A stretch of 57,976 nucleotides of DNA from IMG/VR virus record IMGVR_UViG_3300030116_005659, positions 1 to 57,976 of that record; one strand, 5' to 3'. The DNA comes from a virus. Shown piece after piece: positions 29,511-37,573 of this stretch. How positions within the stretch are numbered: position 1 is the stretch's first letter; every line of letters begins with the position of its first letter. The notes under the pieces were generated by a model. That model had not been told where the DNA came from. It ran no database searches and saw only the letters and a list, made by a program, of their open reading frames with translations. Position numbers and translations under genes: made by a program.

Positions 29511-29925
29511 TACTAAGTTAGTCACACCTGCTAAAGATGATGACGACGAACCCTTAGTTCCGAAGGGTGCAAAAGAAACGGAAGAATATCTTAAATTATT
29601 ACCAAAACCAGTAGGATACAGACTTTTGATAAGACCTTATCAACCTAAGGCTAAAACAAAAGGTGGTCTTTATCTAACTGAAAAAACTCTTGAAACTCAA
29701 CAAATGACAACAGTCGTTGGACTTGTCGTCAAAATGGGTGACCTTTGTTACAAAGATAAGGAGAAGTTTCCGACTGGACCTTGGTGTAAAGAGGGACAGT
29801 TTATTGTTTATGGACGATATGCTGGCGCTCGATTTAAAACAAAATATGGTGAACATCGCATTTTGAATGACGACGAGATCATAGGAACTATTAATAAACC
29901 CGAGGATATCCTCGCATTATTCTAA
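29491..29925 (+). CDS. GroES-like co-chaperonin
   Basis: 144 aa. After a charged N-terminal extension, PVGYRLLIRPYQPKAKTKGGLYLTE aligns with the GroES start and mobile loop (GroES GGIVL, here GGLYL). EDILALF and DDEIIGTI fit the end of the fold, with an inserted stretch KDKEKFPTGPWCKEGQFIVYGRYAGARF corresponding to the conserved GDxVlfgkyaG strand. Phage Cpn10 proteins (like T4 gp31) let the host GroEL fold the major capsid protein, and here the gene is just upstream of scaffold and capsid genes. It is larger than host GroES (about 97 aa). Confidence 0.85.
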   Translation: MTLIKPNTKLVTPAKDDDDEPLVPKGAKETEEYLKLLPKPVGYRLLIRPYQPKAKTKGGLYLTEKTLETQQMTTVVGLVVKMGDLCYKDKEKFPTGPWCKEGQFIVYGRYAGARFKTKYGEHRILNDDEIIGTINKPEDILALF

Positions 29926-29934
29926 GGAGTAATC

Positions 29935-30840
29935 ATGACTGAAGATAATAAAGTCGAACTAGATACAGATGATGTTCAAGAAGAAACATTATCTATAAAA
30001 GAACAGCCTAAAGAAGAAAAACCAGAACAGGTTGAAGTTGATTTAGGTTATACAGACCCAATAAAAGCAGACACAAAAGCAACTGTAAAAGAAGAGACTA
30101 AACCTGCTGAAGATAATTTATCAGATTTGTCAGAAGGTGTTCAAAAAAGAATTGATAAACTTACAAGAAAGTATAGAGAAGCTGAAAGAAGAGAAAAAGC
30201 AGCTTTAGATTATGCTAAAGGTTTACAAAAAAAAATGAGTGAGGTCGAATCGGCTGCTAAGTTGAACGATAAAAATTACACTCAAGAATTTGAAACGAGA
30301 GTTGATTCTCAACGAGAGCAAGTAAAGCAAAGTCTGAAAAAAGCTATTGAGGAAAATGATGCTGATAAAATTATGGAATATAATGATCAGCTTACTCAAC
30401 TATCGGTTGAAAAAGAAAAAGCTAGAATAAAAAAAGAACAATACGAAAAAGAAGAAAAAGAACAGCCACAACAAGTGCAACAGCCACAACCACAACAACT
30501 GCAACAAGCACCTTCTCCAAAAGCAAAAGAGTGGGCTGAGGAGAATACATGGTTTGGTAATGATCAAGTAATGACAGATGCGGCATTCTCCATACATCAA
30601 CAATTAGTGAGTGAGGGGTTTGACGCGGAGTCCGATGACTATTACAATGAAGTTAACAAACGAATTAGGGATTACTTTCCTCAAAAGTTTGCAACTGAAC
30701 AAAAACCCGTCCAAACTGTTGCCTCTGCGGGGCGTAAACAGCAGGGACGCAAGTCTGTGAAACTCACTCGATCACAGGTGGCTATTGCCAAAAAATTAGG
30801 AGTGCCACTAGAAGAATACGCAAAACACGTGAAGGAGTAA
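29935..30840 (+). CDS. Scaffolding protein
   Basis: 301 aa, very acidic and charged. Long coiled coil from about 70 to 180 (VQKRIDKLTRKYREAERREKAALDYAKG...), a Gln/Pro linker (QPQQVQQPQPQQLQQ), then AEENTWFGNDQVMTDAAFSIHQQLVSEGFD and a basic C-terminal helix (SRSQVAIAKKLG type: LTRSQVAIAKKLGVPLEEY) that would bind capsid subunits. The layout and the position before the capsid gene are those of podovirus scaffolds such as T7 gp9. Confidence 0.85.
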   Translation: MTEDNKVELDTDDVQEETLSIKEQPKEEKPEQVEVDLGYTDPIKADTKATVKEETKPAEDNLSDLSEGVQKRIDKLTRKYREAERREKAALDYAKGLQKKMSEVESAAKLNDKNYTQEFETRVDSQREQVKQSLKKAIEENDADKIMEYNDQLTQLSVEKEKARIKKEQYEKEEKEQPQQVQQPQPQQLQQAPSPKAKEWAEENTWFGNDQVMTDAAFSIHQQLVSEGFDAESDDYYNEVNKRIRDYFPQKFATEQKPVQTVASAGRKQQGRKSVKLTRSQVAIAKKLGVPLEEYAKHVKE

Positions 30841-30847
30841 AAGTATT

Positions 30848-31318
30848 ATGAATGAAATTAAAAAAACCTCACGCGCGTCACAAGATAATAAGCCATTAAG
30901 GAATAAACCTTGGACGCCACCATCAAGTCTGGATGCACCCCCTGCACCACAGGGTTTTGTACACAGATGGATAAGAACCGAACTGATGGGTCAAGAGGAT
31001 ACAGGTAATGTATCTAAAAAACTCAGAGAGGGTTGGGAATTTGTGAGATCAGAGGAAATACAAAATAAACTCGGGGATCACAGTTATCCAGTGATACAAA
31101 AAGGACAATATCAGGGGTTAATCGGGGTTGGTGGCCTTGTGTTGGCAAGGATACCTGAAGAAATTGTTGAGCAACGCAAGCAGTATTTTAAAAATCTTAC
31201 TGCTGATCAAGTTAAATCTGTTGATCAAGATATTCTAAGGGAGCAACGACCAGAGATGCCTGTTAATATTAGCAGACAATCTCGTGTAACTTTTGGTGGT
31301 GGTCGTAAATCAGAATAA
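30848..31318 (+). CDS. Conserved head-region protein
   Basis: 156 aa, Pro-rich start (KPWTPPSSLDAPPAPQGFVHRWIRTELMG), then a compact domain with REGWEFVRSEEI and YQGLIGVGGLVLARIPEEIVEQRKQYF. I recall this family next to capsid genes in marine phages, without a known function. It follows the scaffold by 7 bases with AGGAG in its end, so it is likely a capsid assembly partner. Confidence 0.7.
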   Translation: MNEIKKTSRASQDNKPLRNKPWTPPSSLDAPPAPQGFVHRWIRTELMGQEDTGNVSKKLREGWEFVRSEEIQNKLGDHSYPVIQKGQYQGLIGVGGLVLARIPEEIVEQRKQYFKNLTADQVKSVDQDILREQRPEMPVNISRQSRVTFGGGRKSE

Positions 31319-31372
31319 TTTTTTGATAAAAGCCATCGCTGTAATATTAATGCTTATTTAAGGAGAATCTAA

Positions 31373-31972
31373 ATGGCAAATGTAAGTGAAAAATTTGGTC
31401 TAAGACCTTATAAATCTCTTAATGGTGCTCCATGGAACGGTGCTCAGAATAGGTATACTATTGCAGCCAACTACGGAACAGCTATCTTCCAAGGCGACTT
31501 GGTTGTACCAACTGCTGCAGGTAACATTGAACGTTATGATGTGACTGCAAGCTCAGGAGCTGTAAAACCTATTGGTGTGTTTAATGGTGTATTTTACACT
31601 GACCCAACTACGAGCAAACCAACGTTTGGTAACTATTATCCTGGTAGTATAAACGCTAGTGATATTGTTGCTAATGTAATTGATGACCCTAACACGTTAT
31701 TTTTAATTGATTCAGATGAAGCTTTTACAAGAGCAGGTCTGTTTATTGGTTATAAAACTACTAACGTAACAGGGAACACAGTAACCGGTATATCTAAAGT
31801 ACAACTTGATACAAGTACAGCAGACTCAACGAATGCTATACCTCTTCAAGCTGTAGATATATGCCAAGATGTTAACAATGAGGACACAACTGCTGCTAAC
31901 GCAAACATTGTTGTCCGTATTCAAAACCATTTTCTGAATCCACCAGCTGCTGCTGGGGATACAGGGGTATAA
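31373..31972 (+). CDS. Capsid decoration/stabilisation-like protein
   Basis: 199 aa with AAGGAG before the ATG. Beta-rich, Thr/Asn/Gly-rich, starts KFGLRPYKSLNGAPWNGAQN and has GTAIFQGDLVVPTAAGN. The family is typical of marine phages and is always next to the capsid gene. A decoration or capsid-stabilising role is inferred from this position. No catalytic motif. Confidence 0.7.
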   Translation: MANVSEKFGLRPYKSLNGAPWNGAQNRYTIAANYGTAIFQGDLVVPTAAGNIERYDVTASSGAVKPIGVFNGVFYTDPTTSKPTFGNYYPGSINASDIVANVIDDPNTLFLIDSDEAFTRAGLFIGYKTTNVTGNTVTGISKVQLDTSTADSTNAIPLQAVDICQDVNNEDTTAANANIVVRIQNHFLNPPAAAGDTGV

Positions 31973-31984
31973 GGGAGATATTAT

Positions 31985-32896
31985 ATGGCTATTTCAAGAT
32001 CACAACTGGTCAAAGAGCTAGAGCCTGGTTTAAATGCTCTCTTTGGCTTAGAATATAATCGTTACGAAAACGAACATGCAGAAATTTTCGTTGCAGAAGC
32101 ATCGGATAGAGCTTTTGAAGAAGAAGTAATGCTAAGCGGTTTCGGTAGTGCTCCAGTAAAAGAAGAGGGTTCAGGCGTCGCATTCGACCAAGCAACTGAA
32201 TCTTTCACTGCGAGATATACTCATGAAACAATCGCAATGGCATTTGCTATTACTGAAGAAGCAATTGAAGATAATCTGTACGACAGATTAGCTGCAAGAT
32301 ACACAAGAGCACTTGCTCGTTCAATGTCCAACACCAAACAAGTTAAAGCTGCAAACGTACTTAACAATGCGTTTAACTCTAACTTTGCTGGTGGTGATGG
32401 TGTTGAACTATGTTCGACTGCTCATCCAATCGCTACTGGTGGTACGTTCGCAAACGAACTATCAACAGCTGCCGATTTATCTGAAACATCACTAGAGCAA
32501 TCATTAATTGATATTGCTGCTTTCGTTGATGAAAGAGGACTTAAAATTGCAATGCAAGGTGTTAAACTGATTATTCCAAAAGAACTTCAGTTTACTGCTG
32601 AAAGAATTTTAAGATCACCTCAGAGAGTTGGTACTGCTGATAATGACATCAACGCTATGGCTTCTATGGGCATGATCCCACAAGGTTATAGAGTTAATCA
32701 TTATCTAACAGATACTGATGCTTTCTTCATCATGACTGATGCTCCTAATGGACTTAAACAGTTTGTTAGAAGCCCAATCAAAACTGCAATTGAAGGTGAC
32801 TTTGATACTGGTAACGTCAGATTTAAAGCAAGAGAAAGATATTCTTTTGGTTTCTCTGATCCAAGAGGTATTTTTGGTTCACCTGGCGCTGCATAG
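31985..32896 (+). CDS. Major capsid protein (HK97 fold)
   Basis: 303 aa with AGGGAG upstream. MAISRSQLVKELEPGLNALFGLEY start, a beta-rich middle (GVAFDQATESFTARYTHETIAMAFAITEEAIEDNLYD), then LKIAMQGVKLIIPKEL and the conserved C-terminal ITDAPNGLKQFVRSPIK type (FFIMTDAPNGLKQF) with VRFKARERYSFGFSDPRGIFGS, as in Mu-like major capsid proteins. Length fits an HK97-fold shell subunit without a long delta domain. A strong terminator follows, so the transcript ends after it. Confidence 0.92.
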   Translation: MAISRSQLVKELEPGLNALFGLEYNRYENEHAEIFVAEASDRAFEEEVMLSGFGSAPVKEEGSGVAFDQATESFTARYTHETIAMAFAITEEAIEDNLYDRLAARYTRALARSMSNTKQVKAANVLNNAFNSNFAGGDGVELCSTAHPIATGGTFANELSTAADLSETSLEQSLIDIAAFVDERGLKIAMQGVKLIIPKELQFTAERILRSPQRVGTADNDINAMASMGMIPQGYRVNHYLTDTDAFFIMTDAPNGLKQFVRSPIKTAIEGDFDTGNVRFKARERYSFGFSDPRGIFGSPGAA

Positions 32897-32920
32897 TTTC
32901 AGTGGTGAAATAAATTAAAG

Positions 32921-32949
32921 AAGGGGACTTACGAGTCCCCTTTTTTTTT
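32921..32949 (+). terminator. Strong terminator after the capsid gene
   Basis: AAGGGGACT (32921-32929), loop TACG and AGTCCCCTT (32934-32942) followed by a T run to 32949. It would end the head operon and set the capsid gene as the last and probably most stable message. Confidence 0.9.
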
Positions 32950-32980
32950 GTATAATATAAAAACCAAGATTATATAAACT

Positions 32981-33022
32981 AGATATAGACTGACTTGGCA
33001 GACACCCTAGAGGACTATATCT
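32981..33022 (+). promoter_or_regulatory. Inverted repeat in the leader of the minor capsid gene
   Basis: AGATATAG (32981-32988) pairs perfectly with CTATATCT (33015-33022) around 26 bases, followed by TTTTT. It lies in the 143-bp gap between the capsid terminator and the next ATG at 33041 (AGGAGA upstream), so it may be a leader structure or attenuator. Promoter boxes (TATAAT at 32951-32956) have no good -35. Confidence 0.35.
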
Positions 33023-33040
33023 TTTTAACTAGGAGAAAAA

Positions 33041-33757
33041 ATGGCAGTACATTTTACAGGACCTATTTTGTTTGCGGGTAAAGACGGGACAAAAAAATGG
33101 TTTGAAAACTTACCAATAGACAGAAACCCTGACTACGTGGCTTACATGGACGACTTTGACAGAATCGGATTTGATTCAAACACAGGTCATAGATGGACAG
33201 TTGTAAAAGACTCAGGAGCTTCTGTAGCAATTGTTGCAGATACAGTAAATGGTGAAGTAGCACTTACTTCAGCAGGAACTACTGATAATGATGGTGCTTC
33301 AATTCAAAAAAATGAAATTTTTGCAGTACAATCAGGTAAAGATCTATGGTTTGAAACTAAAGCAAAACTATCTGATGCAGATCAAATGGATTTTTGTGCA
33401 GGTTTTACAGTTAATTTTGCGACAAACCCAGAGGCAATGTTGTCTGCAGCTGACAGAATTTGTTTCCAAGTAGATGATGGCGATGCTTCTATTCTTTGCA
33501 AAACAGAAAAAGATGGTACAGAAACATCTACTGATTCAGGTATTGATTTTGCTGACGACACTTTTGCAACACTAAGTATTAGAGTTCAAAGCACGGGTAA
33601 AGTTGACTTCTTTGTTAACAGAAGTTTAGTTGCAACACATACAACTAACATTCCTGATGATGAAAACTTAACTATTGCAGCTATGTCAATATCTGGTGAT
33701 GCTACAGGAACTAAAGCTACTACTTTAGATTATATGTTTGCAGCAGCAGACAGATAG
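33041..33757 (+). CDS. Minor capsid protein with lectin-like beta fold
   Basis: 238 aa. DDFDRIGFDSNTGHRWTVV, then DGASIQKNEIFAVQSGKDLWFETKAKLSDADQMDFCAGFTV and FATLSIRVQSTGKVDFFVNRSLVATH form a beta-sandwich pattern like laminin-G/concanavalin domains. Such proteins are common right after marine phage capsid genes and are likely capsid fibres or decoration. No enzymatic residues seen. Confidence 0.65.
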   Translation: MAVHFTGPILFAGKDGTKKWFENLPIDRNPDYVAYMDDFDRIGFDSNTGHRWTVVKDSGASVAIVADTVNGEVALTSAGTTDNDGASIQKNEIFAVQSGKDLWFETKAKLSDADQMDFCAGFTVNFATNPEAMLSAADRICFQVDDGDASILCKTEKDGTETSTDSGIDFADDTFATLSIRVQSTGKVDFFVNRSLVATHTTNIPDDENLTIAAMSISGDATGTKATTLDYMFAAADR

Positions 33758-33766
33758 GAGTAAATT

Positions 33767-34075
33767 ATGAACTCTGATGTAGGTGCAAAAACGTTAACAT
33801 CAACAGGTACGATTCAATCTGGTAGAACTAGACTATTATCAATATATTATGTTGGTCATGCTTCAGCAGGTACTCTTACGTTTAAAGATGGAGGAGCAAG
33901 TGGTACACAAAAATTAGTTATCACAACACCAGCTAGTAGTGCAGCAGATCAATATCAAATTGATATCCCTCTTGATGGTATTGTTTTTAAAACAGATATG
34001 CATTTAACAATTTCCAACGTTACTTCAGTAACTGTGTTTGTAACACCAGTAACTGCTGATACTGACAATGGATAA
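33767..34075 (+). CDS. Small beta-rich virion protein
   Basis: 102 aa, Thr/Ser-rich, all-beta (KTLTSTGTIQSGRTRLLSIYYVGHA, then DIPLDGIVFKTDMHLTISNVTSVTVFV). A family of this type follows capsid genes in many marine phages. Overlaps the next gene by 8 bases. The role is likely structural. Confidence 0.65.
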   Translation: MNSDVGAKTLTSTGTIQSGRTRLLSIYYVGHASAGTLTFKDGGASGTQKLVITTPASSAADQYQIDIPLDGIVFKTDMHLTISNVTSVTVFVTPVTADTDNG

Positions 34076-34388
34076 TAGTTACTATGATGATTTAGACCTT
34101 TTTGGTTTAGCGAAAGGTGGTATGCCTCCTCGTAATAAAAAAAACTATAGGTCTACAAAATCAGGTGCGGGAATGACTGAAGCTGGGGTGAAAGCGTATA
34201 GACGTTTAAACCCCGGCTCTAAGTTAAAAACTGCTGTTACTGGTAAAGTCAAAAAAGGTAGCAAAGCAGCTAAACGTAGAAAGTCATACTGTTCTAGAAG
34301 TAAGGGGCAGATGAAAATGCATAATATTAATTGTCAAAAAACGCCAAACAAAAGAATTTGTCAGGCGAGAAGGAGATGGAAATGTTAG
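34068..34388 (+). CDS. Basic Cys-rich protein (DUF6321-like)
   Basis: 106 aa. GLAKGGMPPRN start, then LKTAVTGKVKKGSKAAKRRKSYCSRSKGQMKM and NCQKTPNKRICQARRRWKC. The LKTAVT...AKRRKSFCARS pattern is that of DUF6321, widespread in marine phages; four Cys could bind zinc. The strong positive charge suggests DNA or RNA binding. It is one of three related basic proteins (with 35140 and 35814) around the lysis genes. Confidence 0.7.
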   Translation: MDNSYYDDLDLFGLAKGGMPPRNKKNYRSTKSGAGMTEAGVKAYRRLNPGSKLKTAVTGKVKKGSKAAKRRKSYCSRSKGQMKMHNINCQKTPNKRICQARRRWKC

Positions 34389-34495
34389 ATAAAGTAAAAG
34401 AAAAAATAGAATTAATTAAAAACTTGTATATTGATAACAAAGACTATATAGTAGTTGTATTATGCGTGCTTTTGAGCCTTTGTTGGATTTTTTAG
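34382..34495 (+). CDS. Small single-pass membrane peptide, lysis block
   Basis: 37 aa, ATG overlapping the previous stop. A charged helix (MLDKVKEKIELIKNLYIDNKD) is followed by one transmembrane segment (YIVVVLCVLLSLCWIF) at the very end. This is a pinholin- or spanin-like layout, and the following gene starts inside it. Its C-terminal LCWIF also ends the peptide at 18816. Confidence 0.65.
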   Translation: MLDKVKEKIELIKNLYIDNKDYIVVVLCVLLSLCWIF

Positions 34496-34653
34496 TAACT
34501 TCTATATTATTTTCAGGATTTATATTATTTTTAGCAATATGGGGATTATGGACGGTTATGTCACTTTTCATAAATAAATGTCATGCAACTTACAGAAAAT
34601 TTTTCACTAGCAGAGTTAACGAAGTCACAGACAGCAACACGTCTGGGGTTTGA
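34462..34653 (+). CDS. Small membrane protein, holin candidate
   Basis: 63 aa. One or two transmembrane segments (LLDFLVTSILFSGFILFLAIWGLWTVMSLFI) followed by a basic tail (KCHATYRKFFTSRVNEV). It overlaps the previous membrane peptide and the endolysin gene, which is the usual arrangement of a holin. GTA-type holin at 28442 is a second holin candidate. Confidence 0.65.
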   Translation: MRAFEPLLDFLVTSILFSGFILFLAIWGLWTVMSLFINKCHATYRKFFTSRVNEVTDSNTSGV

Positions 34654-35041
34654 AAACAAACCAAATCAAAATCAGGTTTTGGCATTAACTAAACTATGCG
34701 AGAATGTTCTTCAACCCATACGTAATAAATTCGAAAAGCCAGTAATAATTTCTTCTGGTTTTAGATCAGCTCGTTTGAGTGAAGCTATTGGCTCTTCAGG
34801 CAAATCTCAACATTGTAAAGGTGAGGCTGCGGACATAGAAATATTTGGTTTAGATAACAAAACACTCGCTAGTTGGATTCATGCGAATATTAAGTATGAT
34901 CAGTTAATACTTGAGTTTTATAAACCTTCAGACCCACAAAGTGGATGGGTGCATGTATCATACACTGATGAGTGTCGTAAACAATTTTTAAAAGCATATA
35001 AAGATGCGAAAGGAAAGACGAGGTATATACCATGGCAATAA
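34583..35041 (+). CDS. Endolysin, M15-type peptidase
   Basis: 152 aa. MQLTENFSLAELTKSQTA start, ISSGFRSARLSEAIGSSGKSQHCKGEAADIEIFG (zinc ligands His about 76 and Asp about 83) and GWVHVSY (His about 115), the arrangement of peptidase M15 (L-Ala-D-Glu or D-Ala-D-Ala endopeptidase type). It cuts the peptide links of peptidoglycan at lysis. No signal peptide, so it needs the holin. The ATG overlaps the membrane gene by 71 bases. Confidence 0.88.
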   Translation: MQLTENFSLAELTKSQTATRLGFENKPNQNQVLALTKLCENVLQPIRNKFEKPVIISSGFRSARLSEAIGSSGKSQHCKGEAADIEIFGLDNKTLASWIHANIKYDQLILEFYKPSDPQSGWVHVSYTDECRKQFLKAYKDAKGKTRYIPWQ

Positions 35042-35136
35042 CAAGATCACAAATGAAAAAACAAATAGAAACACCTCCTGGCAAAAAGAGAAAAATAGTG
35101 AGGGGTAGAAATAATTCTAAAAAAAGGGTAGTATAA
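35032..35136 (+). CDS. Small basic peptide
   Basis: 34 aa, overlapping the endolysin stop: MAITRSQMKKQIETPPGKKRKIVRGR then NNSKKRVV. Strongly basic with a PPGKKRK linker. Similar short peptides occur in other marine phages. Function unknown. Confidence 0.55.
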   Translation: MAITRSQMKKQIETPPGKKRKIVRGRNNSKKRVV

Positions 35137-35139
35137 GTT

Positions 35140-35814
35140 ATGACAAAATTATGCCCGAGAGGGAAAGCAGCAGCAAAAAGAAAATTTAAGGTCTATCCAA
35201 GTGCCTATGCAAATGCTTATGCATCAAAGATTTGTGCCGGTAAAATAAAAGACCCCAGTGGTGTAAAACGAAAAGATTTTAAAGGACCAAAGCCAGCAGC
35301 TCTTGGCACCTTTATTGGACCTGTGGTTAGAGGAGCCTTAGGACTAGGTAAAAAAGCAATAAAAAAAATAGCAGAGAAAAGGGCAGAAAAGAGTTTTTTT
35401 AAACAACTGAAAAAAGAAGGTTACGAATCTGATCCGGCAAAACAAACAAGAAAAAATAAAATGAGTACAATTGTTGGAAAAGCACGCAACCAAAAAAAAC
35501 CTGAACTGGATGACAAGTTGGGAGCAGCAGTTGGACCAACATATGTGGGCTCAAGTATTGTTGCAGTCAAAGGTAAAGAATTTGCAGACTCAATCTCTGA
35601 AGATATTGCAAAAGCAAAAAGAAAAAACAAACCGAAAACAGCTACCTTTATGAGAAAGAGTAAAAAATATCAACAAAAGACTGCTAATTTTGCAGATGGT
35701 GGTTTCAACAAAGTTGGTATGCACGATGTTATGGGTTCACCTATATCTGTTGATGTTGATGACGATAATCTAACAAATTCCTCAGCTACGGCATATTACA
35801 AAGATTTGTTGTAA
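35140..35814 (+). CDS. Basic protein with LCPRGKAAAK(R)KF-VYPSAYAN domain
   Basis: 225-codon frame, 224 aa. The N terminus has LCPRGKAAAKRKFKVYPSAYANAYASKICAG, a motif known from marine phages and giant viruses. The middle is Lys-rich (KKAIKKIAEKRAEKSFFKQLKK) and the end is more acidic (VDVDDDNLTNSSATAYYKDLL). The domain is probably DNA-binding and present in virions; the rest is low complexity. Sixteen C-terminal residues resemble the end of the next gene product (TYYNDIL). Confidence 0.65.
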   Translation: MTKLCPRGKAAAKRKFKVYPSAYANAYASKICAGKIKDPSGVKRKDFKGPKPAALGTFIGPVVRGALGLGKKAIKKIAEKRAEKSFFKQLKKEGYESDPAKQTRKNKMSTIVGKARNQKKPELDDKLGAAVGPTYVGSSIVAVKGKEFADSISEDIAKAKRKNKPKTATFMRKSKKYQQKTANFADGGFNKVGMHDVMGSPISVDVDDDNLTNSSATAYYKDLL

Positions 35815-36104
35815 TGGGCGGTCTAAAAAAGTGGTTTTCCGAAAAATGGGTTGATATTGGCTCAAAGAAAAAGGATGGGTCTTACGCTAAGTGTGGAAGA
35901 AGTAAATTAAAAGAAGACAAAAAAAGAAAATACCCAAAATGTGTTCCTTTAGCTAAAGCTAGAAGAATGTCAGAATCACAAAGAAGGAGCGCGGTAAAAA
36001 GAAAAAGAGCAAAAGCACAAGGTGTGGGTGGGAAACCTACTAATGTAAAAACCTTTGCAAGTAAGGGCATGTTGATTCAAACCTATTATAACGATATACT
36101 ATGA
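35814..36104 (+). CDS. Basic small protein (DUF5872-like)
   Basis: 96 aa. GLKKWFSEKWVDIGSKKKDGSYAKCGRS, RKYPKCVPLAKARRM and SESQRRSAVKRKRAKAQG match the DUF5872 pattern of marine phage and giant virus proteins; CGRS and YPKC Cys could bind a metal. The end, MLIQTYYNDIL, resembles that of the preceding protein. Overlaps both neighbours (TAATGGG and ATGA). Likely nucleic-acid-binding. Confidence 0.7.
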   Translation: MGGLKKWFSEKWVDIGSKKKDGSYAKCGRSKLKEDKKRKYPKCVPLAKARRMSESQRRSAVKRKRAKAQGVGGKPTNVKTFASKGMLIQTYYNDIL

Positions 36105-36874
36105 CTATGAAAAAAACAGATAAAAAAAGTTCTTTTGGTATGTTGTCTGTAAAAGCAGGCATTGATAACAACCCAAACCCTACACATGCTGATAAAATTG
36201 CTGGCGCAAAAATGAAATCTAAAAAAGCAAAAAAAGGGAAGATGTTTAGAAATGGTGGTAATGTTCTTGTACCTTTCATTGATTATAAGAGCATAGCTGG
36301 AATGGGTGACAAACCTAAATCAACAAAAAAAATAAAAGAAATAAAGGAAAAAAATAAAAAAGTTGCTGATGATACTTTTAAAGGTGAAAAACCACCAATA
36401 AGGTATACATCAAAAAAAATTAAATCTAAAGCAAAAAAAACAACGGGCTTACCAGTTCCTGCCATAACAAACCCTAGATATTCAGATGCAGACGCGCTAA
36501 GATCTTATGAACAAAGCGAAACTCCAAAACCCAAAAAGACAATACGCAAACAAAACGGGGCTCCTACTTTTCCTGCAATTACAACAGTACCTGGCGCTAC
36601 TAGCTCTATTATGAAAAGAACAACTGAGGAAACTCCAAGAGCGAGAACAAGAAGAGAGATGAAAGAACAAAGTGGGCGTATAAGAACAAGACAACGTGAA
36701 AATAGAAAACAATTTTCTGATTTTTTTAGTGGGTTACTTGGTTCTTTAGGTTCACAAAAAGCCTACCCATCTGTTTTAGATGATATAGCTGAACCTTACA
36801 GAAGAAAAAAAGGTGGGCCACTAGGTGTTAAAATGGCAAAAGGTGGTTTTAAAAAGAAAACACCAATTTACTAG
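36101..36874 (+). CDS. Lys-rich protein with KGG tail
   Basis: 257 aa, disordered and highly basic. N-terminal KAGIDNNPNPTHADKIAGAK and KGKMFRNGGNVLVPFIDYKSIAGMG, Pro/Lys linkers (PSTKKIKEIKEKNKKV type), and an end YRRKKGGPLGVKMAKGGFKKKTPIY. Similar MAKGG...KKTP tails recur in related phages. Likely virion-associated; no fold is recognised. Confidence 0.65.
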   Translation: MTMKKTDKKSSFGMLSVKAGIDNNPNPTHADKIAGAKMKSKKAKKGKMFRNGGNVLVPFIDYKSIAGMGDKPKSTKKIKEIKEKNKKVADDTFKGEKPPIRYTSKKIKSKAKKTTGLPVPAITNPRYSDADALRSYEQSETPKPKKTIRKQNGAPTFPAITTVPGATSSIMKRTTEETPRARTRREMKEQSGRIRTRQRENRKQFSDFFSGLLGSLGSQKAYPSVLDDIAEPYRRKKGGPLGVKMAKGGFKKKTPIY

Positions 36875-36883
36875 AGATGTATA

Positions 36884-37573
36884 ATGGCAACTTCAGGAAC
36901 AACTTCATTTGATCTCAATATTGATGATATCATTCAAGAGGCGTACGAAAGATGCGGAGGACGCACTAATAGTGGGTATGATTTAAAATCGGCAAGGCGA
37001 AGTTTAAATATTCTTTTCAGCGAATGGGGAAACCGAGGTGTTCATTTATGGAAGGTCGCCCTTCAAGAGCAGTTACTGACAAACGGGACAGCGACATACA
37101 CAGCACCGACAAATGCGAACGACATTCTAGAAGCGTATGTAAGCACAACTACGGGTCAATCTACCACTACCAACGATGTTTCTCTAACAAAGATTAGCAG
37201 AAGTGAATATGCTGCTCTACCAAACAAAGGTTCTAAAGGGCAGCCTAGTCAGTATTATGTTGATAGACAAACCACCCCAACTATAACACTTTATCAAACA
37301 CCAGATGCTTCAACATACACATATTTAAAATATTATTATCTTAAACGAATAGAAGATTCTGGAGCTTACACAAATACAGCTGATGTTGTTTTTAGGTTCA
37401 TACCTTGCATGGTAGCAGGTTTAGCGTATTATATAAGTATGAAAGTAAATCCACAGCTTACACAACAAAACAAATTGATATACGAAGATGAACTTTCCAG
37501 AGCATTGAATGAAGATGGACAAAGAACATCAGTGTATATTACTCCACAAACATATTATCCACAGGGGTTTTAA
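36884..37573 (+). CDS. Head-tail adaptor (connector) protein
   Basis: 229 aa. FDLNIDDIIQEAYERCGGRTNSGYDLKSARRSLNILFSEWGNRGVHLWKV is the helical N-terminal domain of podovirus adaptors; the middle is beta (EYAALPNKGSKGQPSQYYVDRQTTPTITLYQTPD) and the end again helical (DELSRALNEDGQRTS). The layout matches T7 gp11/P22 gp4-like connectors that extend the portal. A second adaptor-like protein is at 39334. Confidence 0.82.
   Translation: MATSGTTSFDLNIDDIIQEAYERCGGRTNSGYDLKSARRSLNILFSEWGNRGVHLWKVALQEQLLTNGTATYTAPTNANDILEAYVSTTTGQSTTTNDVSLTKISRSEYAALPNKGSKGQPSQYYVDRQTTPTITLYQTPDASTYTYLKYYYLKRIEDSGAYTNTADVVFRFIPCMVAGLAYYISMKVNPQLTQQNKLIYEDELSRALNEDGQRTSVYITPQTYYPQGF

Noticed and set aside
30400-30603. 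Minus-strand hydrophobic open frame opposite the scaffold gene
   Set aside because: It is a shadow of the Gln/Lys-rich scaffold linker; poly-Phe/Leu arises from A-rich codons on the other strand.
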